The notes under the pieces: model-generated
What the model saw: only the letters and a program-made list of their open reading frames with translations
Told to the model about the DNA's origin: nothing
The model's database searches: none
Assembly (NCBI GenBank): GCA_027924585.1
Contig: BSBM01000076.1
Coordinates: 5,036,501-5,100,500 of the forward strand
From: Larix kaempferi
Taxonomy: Eukaryota; Streptophyta; Pinopsida; Pinales; Pinaceae
Length of the DNA: 64,000 bases
Reading direction: 5' to 3'
In this document: positions 46,823 to 59,118 of the stretch, piece after piece
How the letters are laid out: every line of letters begins with the position of its first letter
How positions within the stretch are numbered: position 1 is the stretch's first letter
Made by a program: the position numbers and the translations under genes

Positions 46823-47404
46823 CTATGCTAATGGGAGCGTGGAATGAGAGTGGAAAGCGGAATTTTCAAAAGCTTTCGTTTTGGGAGTGTTTTTTATATA
46901 ATACATATTTTAATATATTTTGATGCATATATATTAAAAAAACATGTATTATACCAAATTAGCTATAGAAAAAATGGAAACATAGATATAATAACCATTT
47001 AATACACATATAACATCAATAATCTAGGAGCTATAACTTATAACATTGTCATTAAATTATCAATGATCAATCATCAGCAACATCAACCTTCAAATTTCAA
47101 CATATAATATTTTCCATCAACAAACTCTAACAGATAACATCAACCTTGAAATGAAACAAAGCATTATCATATCATATTCAATACCAAAGAGTTGTAAGAT
47201 GCAATCAACGATTTAAAGTTTAAACTTCAAACGTAGGTTCAACCGTTCAAGATTCAAAGGTCAAAGTTCAAAGTAGGCCATAATGTTTACAAAATAGGCC
47301 ATAATAAACATGAAATACAAAGTACTATGATACTATCTACTAAGCTTTCCGCTTGCCGCGAGAAAATTCCAATTTCTTTTCTCGTGGTTTAGTTGGAATA
47401 GGAG

Positions 47405-48178
47405 TTGCTGGAAGTGATCGTGGAACATGAGAAGAAGATGAATGCCCCCCACAGATTGCTGGACGTTATCAAGCTAAAGGCAAAACTCCTGCATCTGGAA
47501 ACCTGTTGCTGGTTGGGTGTGGCATCTCTATTGTATGAATTGGATCACCATCATGCTCACCCAGTAGTTCAGCCTCCAAGCACTCTAATGCTATGGCTCC
47601 ATCCTCCACATTAGCCTCCTCTGGATTGTTGTCCCAAGTAAAAAATGTTCTATCATTCTTGGTTGCCTCACAATAATGGGACAACAACCTCAAGTTTTAG
47701 TGCACATAAACCAAGCTTTCTGCGTGTTCTTCTCTTGACACTGGGGATTAAGTTGTAGGTGATCCAACACCTCTTTGCAGAAGAACTATTAACAACTTGT
47801 GAAAGCACCCTCACCGCCAATTTATGCAAATATGTGGTATTACAGCCATACATATTCTACCAACGGATAGGATCCAACCTATCTCGATCTTTGGTTGCAT
47901 GCAAGGTACAAAAGACTCCATGTTCACTGATGTATTGGCTCAATTTACTCTGTACTTGAGCACACTCGTCCTCATCAGGGACCAACTTTTCTAATGCCTA
48001 GTTATATGCATTTTGCACCTCTGGATTTGTGTGTGGTTTTTTCATAACTCCACCCCCAGGTGCAGGTTGGGCCAACCAAATTGGAGAATAATATTTTGGG
48101 GTAAGGACATATGCAAGGGCATGGAGTGGAACATTTATATTATCCCACCTTTTGACCACATGTTTATGAATACGGTCA
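47405..48178 (-). pseudogene. hAT-3 transposase, C-terminal part
   Basis: Matches the hAT-2 dimerisation region: YLHKLAVRVLSQVVNSSSAK, RLLSHYCEATKNDRTF and TWDNNPEEANVEDGAIALE. Several frameshifts and stops, for example the change of frame after SVKR near 47740 and a TAG near 47698. Non-functional. Confidence 0.78.
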
Positions 48179-49490
48179 TGTTATCACACAACTTGTAGTT
48201 GTCTCTAAAGGTTATCCTATCCAGGACGGTAGAGGTGTAGACAACTAAAGAGGTGACCCAAGAGATGCCACGGTTCCCAATGCAAGTTGGGGTCACGATA
48301 ACCAAGGCACTCTTCACTTTAGATCAAGCCTAAGCAAGACCAAGGGGGAGACCCTATCTAACCTATGAGGGCTAGCGAACCCACTCAAGACCTCCTAGGG
48401 AAATGTGAAAGACAAAACGTGAAGAGATCAAGAGGAATAGATCTAGATCTAAAATGGATAAGTGGACCCAAGGAGTTAGGGCTTGGTTGAAGAGGCTTAA
48501 GAGATGACAAATTGTTCAACCAATAAAAGATAAGGCCACTTATAGGTTAGGAAGAGTAGATCTAGATAGATCTAATGCCAAATAAAAGTACCCCAGTGGG
48601 GCCCACCCTTACAATATGGAAAATGGTCCAAATGGGGCCCACAAGTTAAAGATTGAGATGAAATGGCACTAGGGGGATTGCTATGACATGGATCTATGGA
48701 TTTGAGAAGAAAAGAGCAATACCCACGATTGGGATCTAGCAAATGGCCACCTACCCAACAAGTGCGACCTCCCTTGGAGAGGCCCAGTTCCTTAGATCGG
48801 GGGGCAAATGGAGTCGGATGTCCACCAAACTTAAGGTGGGTTTTAATTATTAAGCCCAAATGTTTGCTAGATCTCCATAGATATGAAAAATAAAAAATAC
48901 AAGGGTTTTGACTCTTAGGGTTTTGAGATCTAGAAATAATGGATAGGCAAAAGAAGTAAAAGACGTACCTTTCAAGCGTACCGAGATAATGAGATGGATG
49001 CCAATTATGACGAGGATTACTTCCCCATAGATCAAATGAAGAATTTGTAGTTTCTCTTGCTAGTGCGATTTGCCCAAGTCCACATGTGCGCCCCTCTTTT
49101 CCCTCAAAACCAAGGAGACAAAGCTCAATTAGCCAACAAAATGAGGGTAGATACAAGCTAGAGGTAAAATATAGCAAATGATTGGTACGAAGACAAAATC
49201 ACGCCCTGTTTGAACCCAAAATTTGACAGAACATTGCAGGTCAAGCCTCCCCACCAATGCGCACTCCTCCAAATCGTCCTCTTCACTTGTAAATCAAAAT
49301 TGTGGAAAAAGATACAATATAGCTACAAAATATCCTTCAGTGCAATGGAAGAAGCATTTACAATCATCACAATTAGACATCCAAATCAAGATCCAAGTAT
49401 TTTCTCAAAAAATATTTCTTCTATTCTGGTAGCCAAGAGCCAAAAATCTCTAGATGCCTTTACAAGAGGGGGGTCTCTTTCTTAAATAGG

Positions 49491-49498
49491 ATGAGGGA
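49491..49498 (-). promoter_or_regulatory. Putative TATA region of L6
   Basis: Minus strand TATTTAAG followed by AAAGAGA, the family motif with one changed base. Confidence 0.35.
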
Positions 49499-51837
49499 GA
49501 CCAAAACCTTAAGCCACTTTTGAAATGAGTGGTTGAGATCAAAAGATAAACATAATAAATCAACAGCTAAGATGAGCCGGTACAATATAACATGGATCAC
49601 TCAGTCAAAGGGGGTGTGCACTACATGAGGGATACACAAGGAGTGGTGCGCACCACATATAGGTGGCCAAAATACAAGTTATGCCACATAAGATGACAAG
49701 GAAAAGACATTAGGAGCACATGGTGGGGCTAGGAGGCATTACTTTCCTTCACTAGCATCACTCCATGGCACAATAATATAATATATGACTCAATGACATG
49801 TCCAAGCGTACAAATGATCAAATCCTGCCCCCCTTAACTAAGAGAAGAATGCATCAAAACACATCCTGATGACTGTGTGGACCCCACTGAATGCTGCAAA
49901 CTAATCTGGAAGGAGTGGGATACACCATAGATGACCTCAGATCAGACCTCATGCCAAAACCTTGCCTCAATTTCCCAAATCGAATTCCTAAATGACCTTT
50001 TTTTCCATTTTTATTCCACCTAAAAAGCCACCAAACAGCCCACAACCCACTGTGTGGTGCTTGGGCACAAAATATGACTATACCATAATTTTTGGAAGGG
50101 GGTAATATGGTAATAACACGTGGCTGGACCACCCCCTTCCTCTGTAGTGCCCTAGGCAACAAATTGCCTCCAATGCATCAGCTGGACATGCCACATCAGC
50201 ATGGCCAAACTGGTCAACAAGTGAAAAACTGCTCAAATCATGTCTAGGAGTGCCTGAAACTGAAAGATAAATGTCTCAATGGATCTAGAAGACCCAAATC
50301 CACTAGAAATGAGTACTCATACACCTTATGGTAACTTGTAAGATCATCTGTAGCATCCACCATACCCGAACAAATAAAAATATGATGATCTGGAAATAAT
50401 AATAATCAATAAAAACTGCATCATTCATCATCTGAAACTTGTGCCCATCATATGGAGTCATCAAAAGGTATATAAAGGACCATAGATCAACATCACACAA
50501 TATAAGTGGTCCATCTCATCATGGATCCCAAGGTTGACCTTGGTCAAACTAGGTTTGATCAGTCAAACTGATCAAAATATGACCCTGGCTAAAGAAGCCA
50601 TGCTGCTGCAAATGCAAATGGTTAAGACATGCTCTTTAAATCATTTTCATAGCAAGACTTTAAAACATTAATCATTATTTCACTGGCAGTTAATAGATAA
50701 TAGTAGGTTAATTAATAATTTACTTTCAAAGAGAACCTGAAGAGTATACTCATTTGTAGACATGATCAATTTGCTAGCAGAGGGTGAAGACTAAGGATGC
50801 AAGGCTAGGCCAAAGGGGATGACTTGACATTGTGATACTTTGGATAAGGGAAATGGTGTTACACACTTAAGCATGTGTTGGACAAAGAAAACACAAGGAA
50901 TGGTGGTGTCTCACAAATGGGTAAGTTGTTTAGAGAAGTGCTTATTCAACCTTGGTACAATGTCTACTATTAGAACCGCCGTGAACTAGGTTCCCGACTA
51001 ACCGTAACTTGAGGTTCTAGGGGACACTTAGAATTAGTTGTCCCTTGCTCCATCTCATACCATAAGCCGCAGGCTCAATGAGGAAAATTTCATCTAAGGT
51101 CAGCAGTCTTTAGATTTGGCATATACTTAACCACTGCTTTATTTGGACCTTTCATTTCATTTCATATCATTTACTTGGCCAACAATCTTTAGATTTAGCA
51201 TATATTTATCCATTGCTTTTTAGGCCTTTAGGACCCCTCTAGGATTTTGCATGTGCTTAAAAGCACAACTAATAGTAGCCTTCATCAGGGGTGCATTTAC
51301 ATTTCATTGCATTTCATTTCACAACCCTTTCCATTGGGATTTACAAAAGATATATATATCAATAATTTCCAAAGGTGGTACAATTTGCTTCAGGTTTTAG
51401 CCAACACAACTCAAGAAACTATGGAGAGTTCCACAATCAAGATCAAACATCGAAGCAACCGACTATAGAGATCAAGGTATAAAATCCAACTCACCAAAGG
51501 CAAGTTTTGTTGCCAACTCAGAGCAGAGACACAAAATAAACATGGATGTTGTCCAACACAGAGGCAAAAGCGGGGAGTTCCTCCATATCACAAGTCAAGG
51601 TGTAAGTCAGGGTAAAGATCAATAATGAGGAAGGATAAATGGATGGATGGAGACAAGTGAAAATGGTACTTAAGCTAGCAAGTCAAAAAGACAATAGTGA
51701 TCATGTCCAAATTCCTAAGAAGGTAAAGACCAACGAGTATAAAACAGGAGTTTCCAAATGTCAGTAATACAATCATGCATATAATCCATAACGACCAATT
51801 TCATTTTAACATATATATACTGCCAGATCATAATTAC

Positions 51838-52725
51838 CAGTGAAGCACCACTCGCTAGGGACTCGCGAGTCTGCCCGAGCGGCTTCCCACACCGTGTAAC
51901 TGACAGAGACTCAGCAACTGACTCGCGGACTCGCCCCACTCACAGAAACCGGCATACACTCGGCGAACTCGTTGTTGACTCGTGGAACTCGGCAGTAGTG
52001 AAAAAGGGACGGACGGACTCAACTGAGGGTTGACTTCGGGCCGGGTGTCTTCGAGTTCAATTCCTTGTCGGGCCGGTCTTTAGTTGCTTGTCGGGTTCAG
52101 TGCTGGTGTCTTCGAGTTCAGGTCGGGTAAGTTCGTGACTCAGCTGTGCTGTGCGCTGTGTTGTGCAATAGTTTTGTTTTAATTTTTTTATGTTACGTAA
52201 TATTTTTTAATATTGGTATGTTATATAGTTTTTAATATTTTATTATATAGTTATTTATTTATAGTTTTTGTTATTTATTTTATTATATAGTTTATTTATT
52301 TATTATATATATATATATATAGATATATTTATTTATTATTATTATTTTTTTTTGTTACATATTTTATATATAATATATGACATGTAGTTTTTATTATTTA
52401 TATTTTTTATTATATAATTTTTGTTAGATATTTTTTTATTTATATTTTTTGTTATAATTTTTTTTTATTATATATATTTTTATTTTTATTTTATTTTATT
52501 TTTGTTATTTTTTATTTATGTTATATGTTTTAACTTTTAAATTTATATTTATTAATTTTTTGTTATATATTTTTTATTTTTTATTTTGTTTTTTTGTATT
52601 TTATATTTTATTTTATTTCTGTTATAGATTTTATATATATATATTTTTAATTTAATTTATATTATGTTATATATTTTCAATTTTTGTATTATTTAATTTT
52701 TGTCATATTTTGTATGGTTTATAAT
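51838..52725. mobile_element. Unclassified 888-bp insert in L6 (GACTCG-rich head, AT-rich tail)
   Basis: Absent from L2 and L5, which read straight through this point. It is flanked by ATTAC on both sides (51833-51837 and 52726-52730), a candidate 5-bp target duplication. The first 300 bases are GC-rich with many GACTCG, CGAGT and CGGGT motifs and the palindrome GACTCGCGAGTC; the remainder is T/A-rich. The start CAGTG recalls hAT ends, but no matching inverted end is seen, so the class is open. Confidence 0.55.
52175..52725. repeat. AT-rich low-complexity tract
   Basis: About 550 bases almost entirely A and T, composed of TTTTTAT/TATATA runs including a short (TA)n microsatellite near 52305-52330. 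Forms the tail of the insert in L6. Confidence 0.9.
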
Positions 52726-53125
52726 ATTACTATATGCCAAGTCAAGATATCAAAATGACTTAAACAATAAGATAATACTACAAATGCACATCATATATAT
52801 ACTGGGTCATATATCTGTATCTGTAATCTGGGCCAACTATACCCATTGAGAACATTGCTGCTGAAACTTTGAACACTGCCCTGTCCCTGCATGGAATAAA
52901 ATGTCATCTCGGTCATCAAATCTAAGGTCTTAAGGCTTATCCTTGGCATAAGGTCTACTATATGTTTGATATAAGGCTGCTCTGATGTGTGAGTAATCAC
53001 AAATAATACTGCTGAGTCATCATAGCTGATCTCACTAAATATGTGTAAAGGCTAAGCTCTAAAAGGTGCAGATATTTGCTCTGCGACCATGGTAGCCCAG
53101 CTACTATAGATGTGATAATAGGTCA

Positions 53126-53510
53126 TACAAGATTGCATCTCTTTGCTCAACAATGTCTTTGATTTGATCAAGCATGCTATCCATTTGCTCATATACCTCC
53201 CCAATCATCGGTTGATTTGTATCTGCAAAACAAATCATATTATAAACATGCTTGGTGAACTGTAGAACATACCTAACCTGTGCCCAAAACTGACCATCAA
53301 GAACGGTGTCCTATTCCTGAAAGTCATGTCTATCAACTGTGCTTGCAGCTCTTTATTTCAATTCCTTCCATGAATCACTTGAGACCATACTAGCCAATGC
53401 CTCTCTTACCTTCAAAAGCCTCCTGAAGGTGAGGTAGTAGCTAGCAAATCTAGTCTTTGCAATCTTCAATAGCTCCAACCTAGAGTGATTGCGAAAAATG
53501 TGGTGGGCCA
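53126..53510 (-). pseudogene. hAT-3 transposase, middle part
   Basis: Follows hAT-2 from QIKDIVEQRD back to the HHIFRNHS region, with Trp kept at the position of the hAT-2 stop (SSDSWKELK). Ends GTGGGCCA at the LTR of copia D. Contains at least one in-frame stop. Confidence 0.78.
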
Positions 53511-54712
53511 TGTTAAAAGTTTTAAAAATTTGATAGCAGTAACAGACTGTAAATAAAAATAGTGCAGAGATAGCTAACAGTAATCAAACATCCACAAAAA
53601 TTTGAACACAAAATTTTTCACGGGGAAACCTTTCAAGGACAAAAACCCCAAAACAATAGATAATAATTTCTCTCCTCAATGAGATGACTGAGTTTGTACA
53701 ATAGTAGGCTAAGAACAAACCTTTACAACAAATTGGAATTTGTTTCTCTGATCAAGAAGAACCTTGTACAATGTCTGCTGTCCGTAATCTGCCACTAGAT
53801 GACTGTAGGTGTTGTTAGATGCCTGGAGCAGCTTCAATCTGACATAGTCAACCTGTAGATGCCTGTAAATGCCAAAAAGTTGCTGGTATATATTTCACTA
53901 AGGGGACCAAGATCTATTTAAACCTTTTGCTGGGCTGACATGACCTGACCAAGCCCATTCCAGGGGCTGCCGTAATCTGCTGTAACCTGTGGGTGCCCTA
54001 ATAGGGCTGCCGAACCCAAGAGGAGACCCAAAACAGAGCTTGAGTGTGAGAATAGAGCGCTAGCAAGGCTGATATGCACTGAAGAAAATTCCAAAAAAGA
54101 AATTCGGGTGGCAGCAGCAAACCCTAGCTGAGATAGGGTACTTTAAACCAGCAGTAAAAGAGTGAGAACAAAAAATGGAGCTGTGGCTTCTTCAAGGAAT
54201 AAGGACCAGCAATTTGAAGAGAGAACCCAGTAGAAAAGTCACCCACGAACTGAACTTTTGGAGCAGTGAAGACACTTAAAAATCGATGATAAAAAAAAGA
54301 AATTCTTCCTTCTTTTATAGTGAGGTGAATGGCAAGAAAATCCATGTTGGGGCTGCCCTGACTTTATGTACTTGTATTTTCTTTCATTTGAGTCCGACCT
54401 GCAATTTATATATATATTTTTATTTTCTTTCATTTGAGGCCGACCTGCAACTTTATATATTTTATTTTTATTTCCTTCAATTGGTGGGCACATGGACCAA
54501 GCCAAGTTACGCTTGGGTTTCATGGTTCTTCAAGTATTTCACAATAAGTCATCCAGGTGTTCTTCAAGGTCTTCAACTATCCATTCATGTCCACTCCAAG
54601 TGCATCATCATAAGGATAAATTATTAATTGCTTTACTTCACCCTCCTATTGCCACCAAGATCAAGTGCTAGGTATTTCAACAAGGGTTGATCAGTTCCTT
54701 GAGAAGGCCCCA
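53511..54712 (-). repeat. 3' LTR of copia D
   Basis: TGTTAAAAGTTTTAAAAATT at the left and AAGGCCCCA at the right. Same sequence as 59131-60366 with scattered substitutions. It carries three degenerate copies of a block containing CCGACCTGCAATTTAT (54350-54470), one fewer than the other LTR. Confidence 0.85.
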
Positions 54713-54776
54713 TAGCCCATAGATCAAGGGGAGGAGTACATCACTTGCCTAGACCCAGTCTAGGGCTTACAGTGAA

Positions 54777-54997
54777 ATCCTGGTAACTGACTAGGTGCCT
54801 CCATTCTGCCAGAGAATGGCTCTCAGCCCCAGGCTGAGCTTCCAATCCCAGACTGGATCAATATCCTAGTAACTGACTAGGTGCCTCCATTCTCCCAGAG
54901 AATGGCTCTCAGCCCCAGGCTGAGCTTCCAGTCCCAAACTGGGTCAATATCCTGGTAACTGACCAGGTGCCTCCATTCTCCAAGAGAATGGCACTCG
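54777..54997 (-). repeat. 86-bp tandem repeat before the 3' LTR of copia D
   Basis: About 2.6 units with period 86 starting near 54781, 54867 and 54953 (TGGTAACTGACTAGGTGCCT). Each unit contains CTCAGCCCCAGGCTGAG, an inverted repeat. The RT/RNase H frame reads into it and ends there. Confidence 0.85.
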
Positions 54998-56871
54998 ATG
55001 CTGCTCAGAAAAATCATCATCCTCTCACCGAGAGGGTCATTCTCTGCAATACCAAGCTTGTCTCGAAAGTGCACAAGCTTGGTCAACGACAGAGGCTTGG
55101 TCAATATGTCTGCAACCTGCTCATCTGTAGGGATGTACTGGAGCTTCATGACACCTCGCTGTATTATATCTCTAATGAAGTGATACTTCATCTCAATTTG
55201 CTTTGACCTGTCGTGAAATACAGGGTTCTCTAAAAGCTTAATGCAACTCTGATTATCGCAATGAATAATAGTTGGTTCAAGCTTTCCACCAAACAGGTCA
55301 GAGAGAAGCTTTCTAAGCCAAACTGCTTCTCTGCAGGCATCACTGGCAGCAATATTCTCAGCTTTAGCTGTGCTCTGAGCTATGTAACCCTGTTTTCTGC
55401 TGGACCAAGAGATCATGGCTGATCCCAAACTGAAACAGTACCCTGATGTGCTTTTCCGGTTCACTGCATTGCCAGCCCAATTAGAGTTAGCATATCCAGG
55501 TAACATTACTCTACTGTTGGAAGTATAGCTGAGCCCATAAGTAATAGTACCTCGCAAATATCTGAGCACATGTTTGGCAGCTATCCAGTGTATGTGCTTC
55601 GGCTCGGACATGAACTGACTCAATGCATTCATTGCATAATAGATATCTGGTCTTGTATGCACTAGATACATCAAAGATCCAATAAGTTGACGATACTGAG
55701 TAGTATCCATTGCCTTTGAAGAAGTAGCTGAGTCACGTAACTTCTTCAGGTTTGATGTCATGGGTACACTCATGGGTTTGCAGTCATGCATCCCAAACCT
55801 TTGCAAGATATCAACTGTATACTTCCCTTGTGACAGGAAGATCTCATCTGGCTTTTGCCAGACCTCTAAACCAAGAAAATAGTGCATGAGTCCCAGATCC
55901 TTCATCTCAAACTCTGAAGTAAGCTCCCTCTTGCACTGAGCTATTAGTTGCTCCTCTCCAGTAAGGAACAGATCATCCACATACAAAACTAGGATCAAGA
56001 CATGGTTCTGAACAACCTTAAAGTAAACGTTGGAATCGACAGTACTCTTGGAGAATCCCAAATTGTGAAGGTAACCATCAATCCTTGCATACCAGACCCT
56101 TGGGGCCTGTTTGAGTCGATACAAAGCTTTCTTTAGCTTGCACACATGAGATTGCATTTCATGAGTCACAAAACCTTCAGGTTGCTCAATGTAGACCTCT
56201 TCTTCAACTTCTCCATTAAGAAAAGCTGTCTTTACATCCATTTGTTGGAGCTTCCATCCAAAGACAACAACGAGGGAGATAATAGTCCTGATGGTGGTAT
56301 ACCTGGCAACATGAGCAAAAGTTTCATCATAGTCTATGCCTTCCTTTTGTGAGAAATCACGTGCCACAAATCTTGCCTTATATCTCTCAATGCTGCCATC
56401 AGCAGCATGCTTGATTTTGTAGAGCCATCTGGAAGTCACCACAAACTTCCCTTTTGGTCTAGGAACAATTTCCCACACATCATTTTTCATAATGGAATTA
56501 TATTCTTCTATCATGGCATCAATCCATACCTGATGAGTTTCTGCTTCTTTGAATGTAGAAGGTTCTGCATCAATGAGCTTACTCATAAGACCTGAGTACT
56601 TCTGGGGCTTCTTGCTTTCTCTGAATGTCCCAGAAGGAGCTTTATGCTTCTCTGCTTCTTGCAATGTCTCTCGAAACCAAGCAGGTCTTCTCTTGGAAGG
56701 AGGAACTTCAAGCAATTCTTCAGCTGGTCTTTCTGATTCTGAGGAAGCATTTGGAATTTGAGGCTCATCTTCTTCCTCCCTCTGATTCTTTGAATGGGGA
56801 GAGTCTGGAATGTCAGAAAGAGATTCTTCTGTATCTTTTGGAAGCTCTTTGGCGAAAAACAGCTTCCTCAT
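54877..56871 (-). pseudogene. Copia D reverse transcriptase and RNase H
   Basis: 664-residue open frame. After a Glu/Ser/Pro-rich start come SRWLYKIKHAADGSIERYKA, DETFAHVARYTTIR, QMDVKTAFLNGEVEEEVYIE, LKQAPRVWYARIDGYL, the intact catalytic LVLYVDDLFLTGEE, TRPDIYYAMNALSQF, then RNase H. There the expected catalytic Asp-containing motif reads GYANSNWAG (Asp to Asn) and the Glu motif reads STAKAENIA (Glu to Lys), so RNase H is probably inactive. VADILTKPL and FRDKLGIAEND close the conserved part; the last 35 or so residues come from the 86-bp repeats. Confidence 0.92.
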
Positions 56872-57506
56872 GAAATATCACATCTTTGCTGACTTCAATG
56901 TATCTTTGACCAGGAACATAGATGCGGTAGGCTTTTGAATTTTCACTGTACCCAACAAATGTGCCTTTCTTTTCGGAAGGCTCCAGCTTTAATCTCTCTT
57001 CTTTTGGCACATGGATGTAGACTGGAGTGCCAAAGATCCTCATGGTCAACTGCAGGTTTCTTATCTGTAAAGACTTCTTCTGGAGTCTTTTCCCCCAAAA
57101 TGGCATGAGGACTTTTGTTTTGAATGTAGACAGCAGTACCAGTAGCCTCAGCCCACAGAGACAAAGGAAGATCTAGATCACACAACATGGCCTTAGCAGC
57201 CTCACAGATTGTTCTATTCTTCCTTTTTGCAACCCCATTTTGTTGGGGGTTGTAAGGTACAGTCCACTCCCTCTTGATTCCTGCTTGGCAAAAGTCATCA
57301 AAATCATGAGATTCAAACTCACCTCCATTGTCTGACCTCAAGATATGAATGTGTCTTCCTGTCTGATTTTCAATCAGCGCCTTGAACTCCTTGAACTTAT
57401 CAAAAGTTTCATTTTTAGCCTTTAGAAAGTAAACCCAAGATTTACGAGAGTAATCATCAATGAATAGTACATAGTATAAGCAACCACTTAAAGAAGGTGA
57501 AGACAT
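56813..57506 (-). pseudogene. Copia D integrase core and C-terminus
   Basis: Two frames overlapping near 57106-56943. The core has FIDDYSRKSWVYFL, the second Asp in LRSDNGGEFESHDF, and NGVAKRKNRTI where the catalytic Glu is replaced by Lys. The first Asp motif (normally HSDICGP) is frameshifted and altered just upstream. The C-terminal piece GTFVGYSENSKAYRIYVPGQ is in the second frame. Integration activity is lost. Confidence 0.88.
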
Positions 57507-58156
57507 GGGTCCACAAATGTTAGATGAATTAAGTCCAAAATCCCTTTTGATCTGCTATTACTCTTGAAAAAGGACTTCTTGGTATTTTTACCAAGGGCAC
57601 AACCCTTGCAAATACCACTATGTTCATTAGAGAACTCAGGCATACCTGTAACCATCTTTTGAAGACCAGGGAGAGCTATATAATGAAGGTGCCCAAACCT
57701 TCAGTGCCATAACTCACAAGGGTTGATTGTACTGTGAACCAATGCTTGAGTAGAATGCCCAGATGCCTTGTAAAGGCCTCCCTCTCGAACCCCAATCAAT
57801 TTTGCTGCACTCAACCTTTCATTCTTTGACCACAGCAGAACCTTTTTGTCCATGAATATAACTCTGTAGCCTTTATCTTCCAAGCCAGCAACTGAAAGGA
57901 GATTCTTCTTCAAGCTTGGAACATATAGTATGTCTTCAATGTGTAACATGGTCCCTGAATCAAGTTGAAACGAAACTGAGCCAACTCCTTCAATTTTGTA
58001 GGTGGTGTCATCTCCAAGTTCTACTTGAGTGGCAAACTTCTTCTTTCTGTAGCTTGTAAGGGATTCACGGGAACCTGTCATATGTTTTAAGGCTCCACTG
58101 TCCACCAACCAAGAATTTGTGCTGTTGGTGATGGATCCAGATAGAGCAGAAATCAA
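57507..58156 (-). pseudogene. Copia D protease and integrase zinc-finger region
   Basis: NSWLVDSGALKHMTGS is the aspartic protease active site (Asp-Ser-Gly kept). VELGDDTTYKIEGVGS and LYVPSLKKNLLSVAGLED follow, then CELWH and a TGA at 57701-57703 where Arg is usual. Reading on in the same frame shows the zinc-finger cysteines ICKGCALGKNTKKSF until a frameshift near 57530. Same frame as gag. Confidence 0.85.
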
Positions 58157-58264
58157 GTAGTATTCTCTTCTTGACTCTTCTTGCTTGGAAGACTTGGCAT
58201 TCTTCTTCTTCTTTGGTTCTTCTTCTTCAGCTGTAGATGCTTGGAAACTTCTTTTGAACCTTCT

Positions 58265-59026
58265 CTATGGTTGCCTACAGTCTCTAGCATAATGTCCATT
58301 TTTGTGACAGTTAAAACATTCAATTTGTGACATATCAATTTGCTTACCTTGTGGCATCTTTTCTTTCTTCTTGGGAGGGAAGGGTTTCTTGAACTTCTTC
58401 TTAGTCTTGGATGTTAGTGCAAGATTCCCTTCCTTAAGACCCCTAGTTCTGCTTTGAACTCTGCCTTCTTCTTCCAAACAGTCATGCCAAAGTTTCTCAA
58501 AATCTGGCTGAGTCTCACGTCCACTTACAGAAGCCAAGAAAGTTTCCCAAGAATTTGGAAGGCCATCAAAGACAGTTTGTACAAGGTCATCATTGTCCAC
58601 TGTAACTGCAATAGCATAAAGTTGATCTCTTACCAGAATTATTTTTGTGAAGGAGGCCACTCCTTCATCTTTCTCCATCTTCAATGTACGAAGTCCGTTT
58701 TTCAAGATTCTCTTTTGACTCGGTGCTTTCTTTTCGAACAGATTTGTCAAGGTGTCAAAACACTCCTTGGCTGTCTTCAGTGGTGTTATGGCAGGCATTA
58801 TAGTCTCCTTGATTGAGTCATAAATAATCCTTCTTGCCTTGGCTTGCTTCTTCTTGAACGCTACCCTTCCTGCATTTGATGTGGGCTCTTCTACAACATT
58901 GATGACCAAGTCATCAAGGTCATTCTCTTCCAAGGTGGCCATAAGCCTTGCTTTCCATGAATTGAAATTTGCTGAACCCTCAAGCCCGTCCTCTGGCCTG
59001 AAAGTGGCAGAAGAAGCCATCTCCAA
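58265..59026 (-). pseudogene. Copia D gag
   Basis: 253-residue open frame starting MEMASSATFRPEDGLEGSAN just downstream of the PBS. Copia Gag features: NFNSWKARLMATLEENDL, the UBN2 region TAKECFDTLTNLFEKK and LRTLKMEKDEGVASFTKI, and a CCHC zinc knuckle CFNCHKNGHYARDC that binds RNA. It ends with TAG at 58265-58267, and the protease continues in the same frame, so the stop is either a nonsense mutation or, less likely, a device for making Gag alone. Confidence 0.92.
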
Positions 59027-59118
59027 TCCACTAAGGGTCTGCTATCTTAGTCTGTACTGTCCCAAGGTCTATGGAAGGTACAGTCACCTGCTCAAACGAT
59101 GTATACTTCACAAGCAGA

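Larger units (their letters stand above)
48179..53120 (-). repeat. L6: solo gypsy LTR in hAT-3 (4942 bp)
   Basis: TGTTATCACACAACTTGTAG at 48179 and GTGATAATA ending at 53120, flanked by GGTCA on both sides (48174-48178 and 53121-53125). Removing the LTR and one GGTCA restores hAT-3 without gap relative to hAT-2. It holds an 888-bp foreign insert (51838-52725), without which its length is about 4.05 kb, like L2 and L5. No internal gypsy sequence, hence a solo LTR. Confidence 0.9.
46823..53510 (-). mobile_element. hAT-3 transposon (3' part), split by solo LTR L6 and cut by copia D
   Basis: The 3' terminus near 46823 (CTATGCTA, preceded by GGTTGAAC) and the block after it match the hAT-2 left end. 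The transposase-coding part runs 47340-48178, continues after L6 at 53126, and stops at 53510 where copia D is inserted. The rest of the element (zinc finger, most of DUF659, 5' end) is not in the window and should lie to the right of 64000 if the nest is intact. Confidence 0.78.

Noticed and set aside
51715-51939. Minus-strand frame over the GACTCG-rich head
   Set aside because: Composition-driven frame over a repeat-rich insert edge, spanning the junction with LTR sequence.
54124-54627. Short frames with aromatic-rich repeats (YFLSFEADLQ-like) inside copia D LTRs
   Set aside because: They translate the 40-45 bp LTR blocks; LTRs do not code here, and frames differ between the two copies.
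58265-58267. Programmed stop between gag and protease in copia D
   Set aside because: Possible, but the same polyprotein has further stops and frameshifts and the usual plant copia frame is continuous, so decay is the simpler reading.
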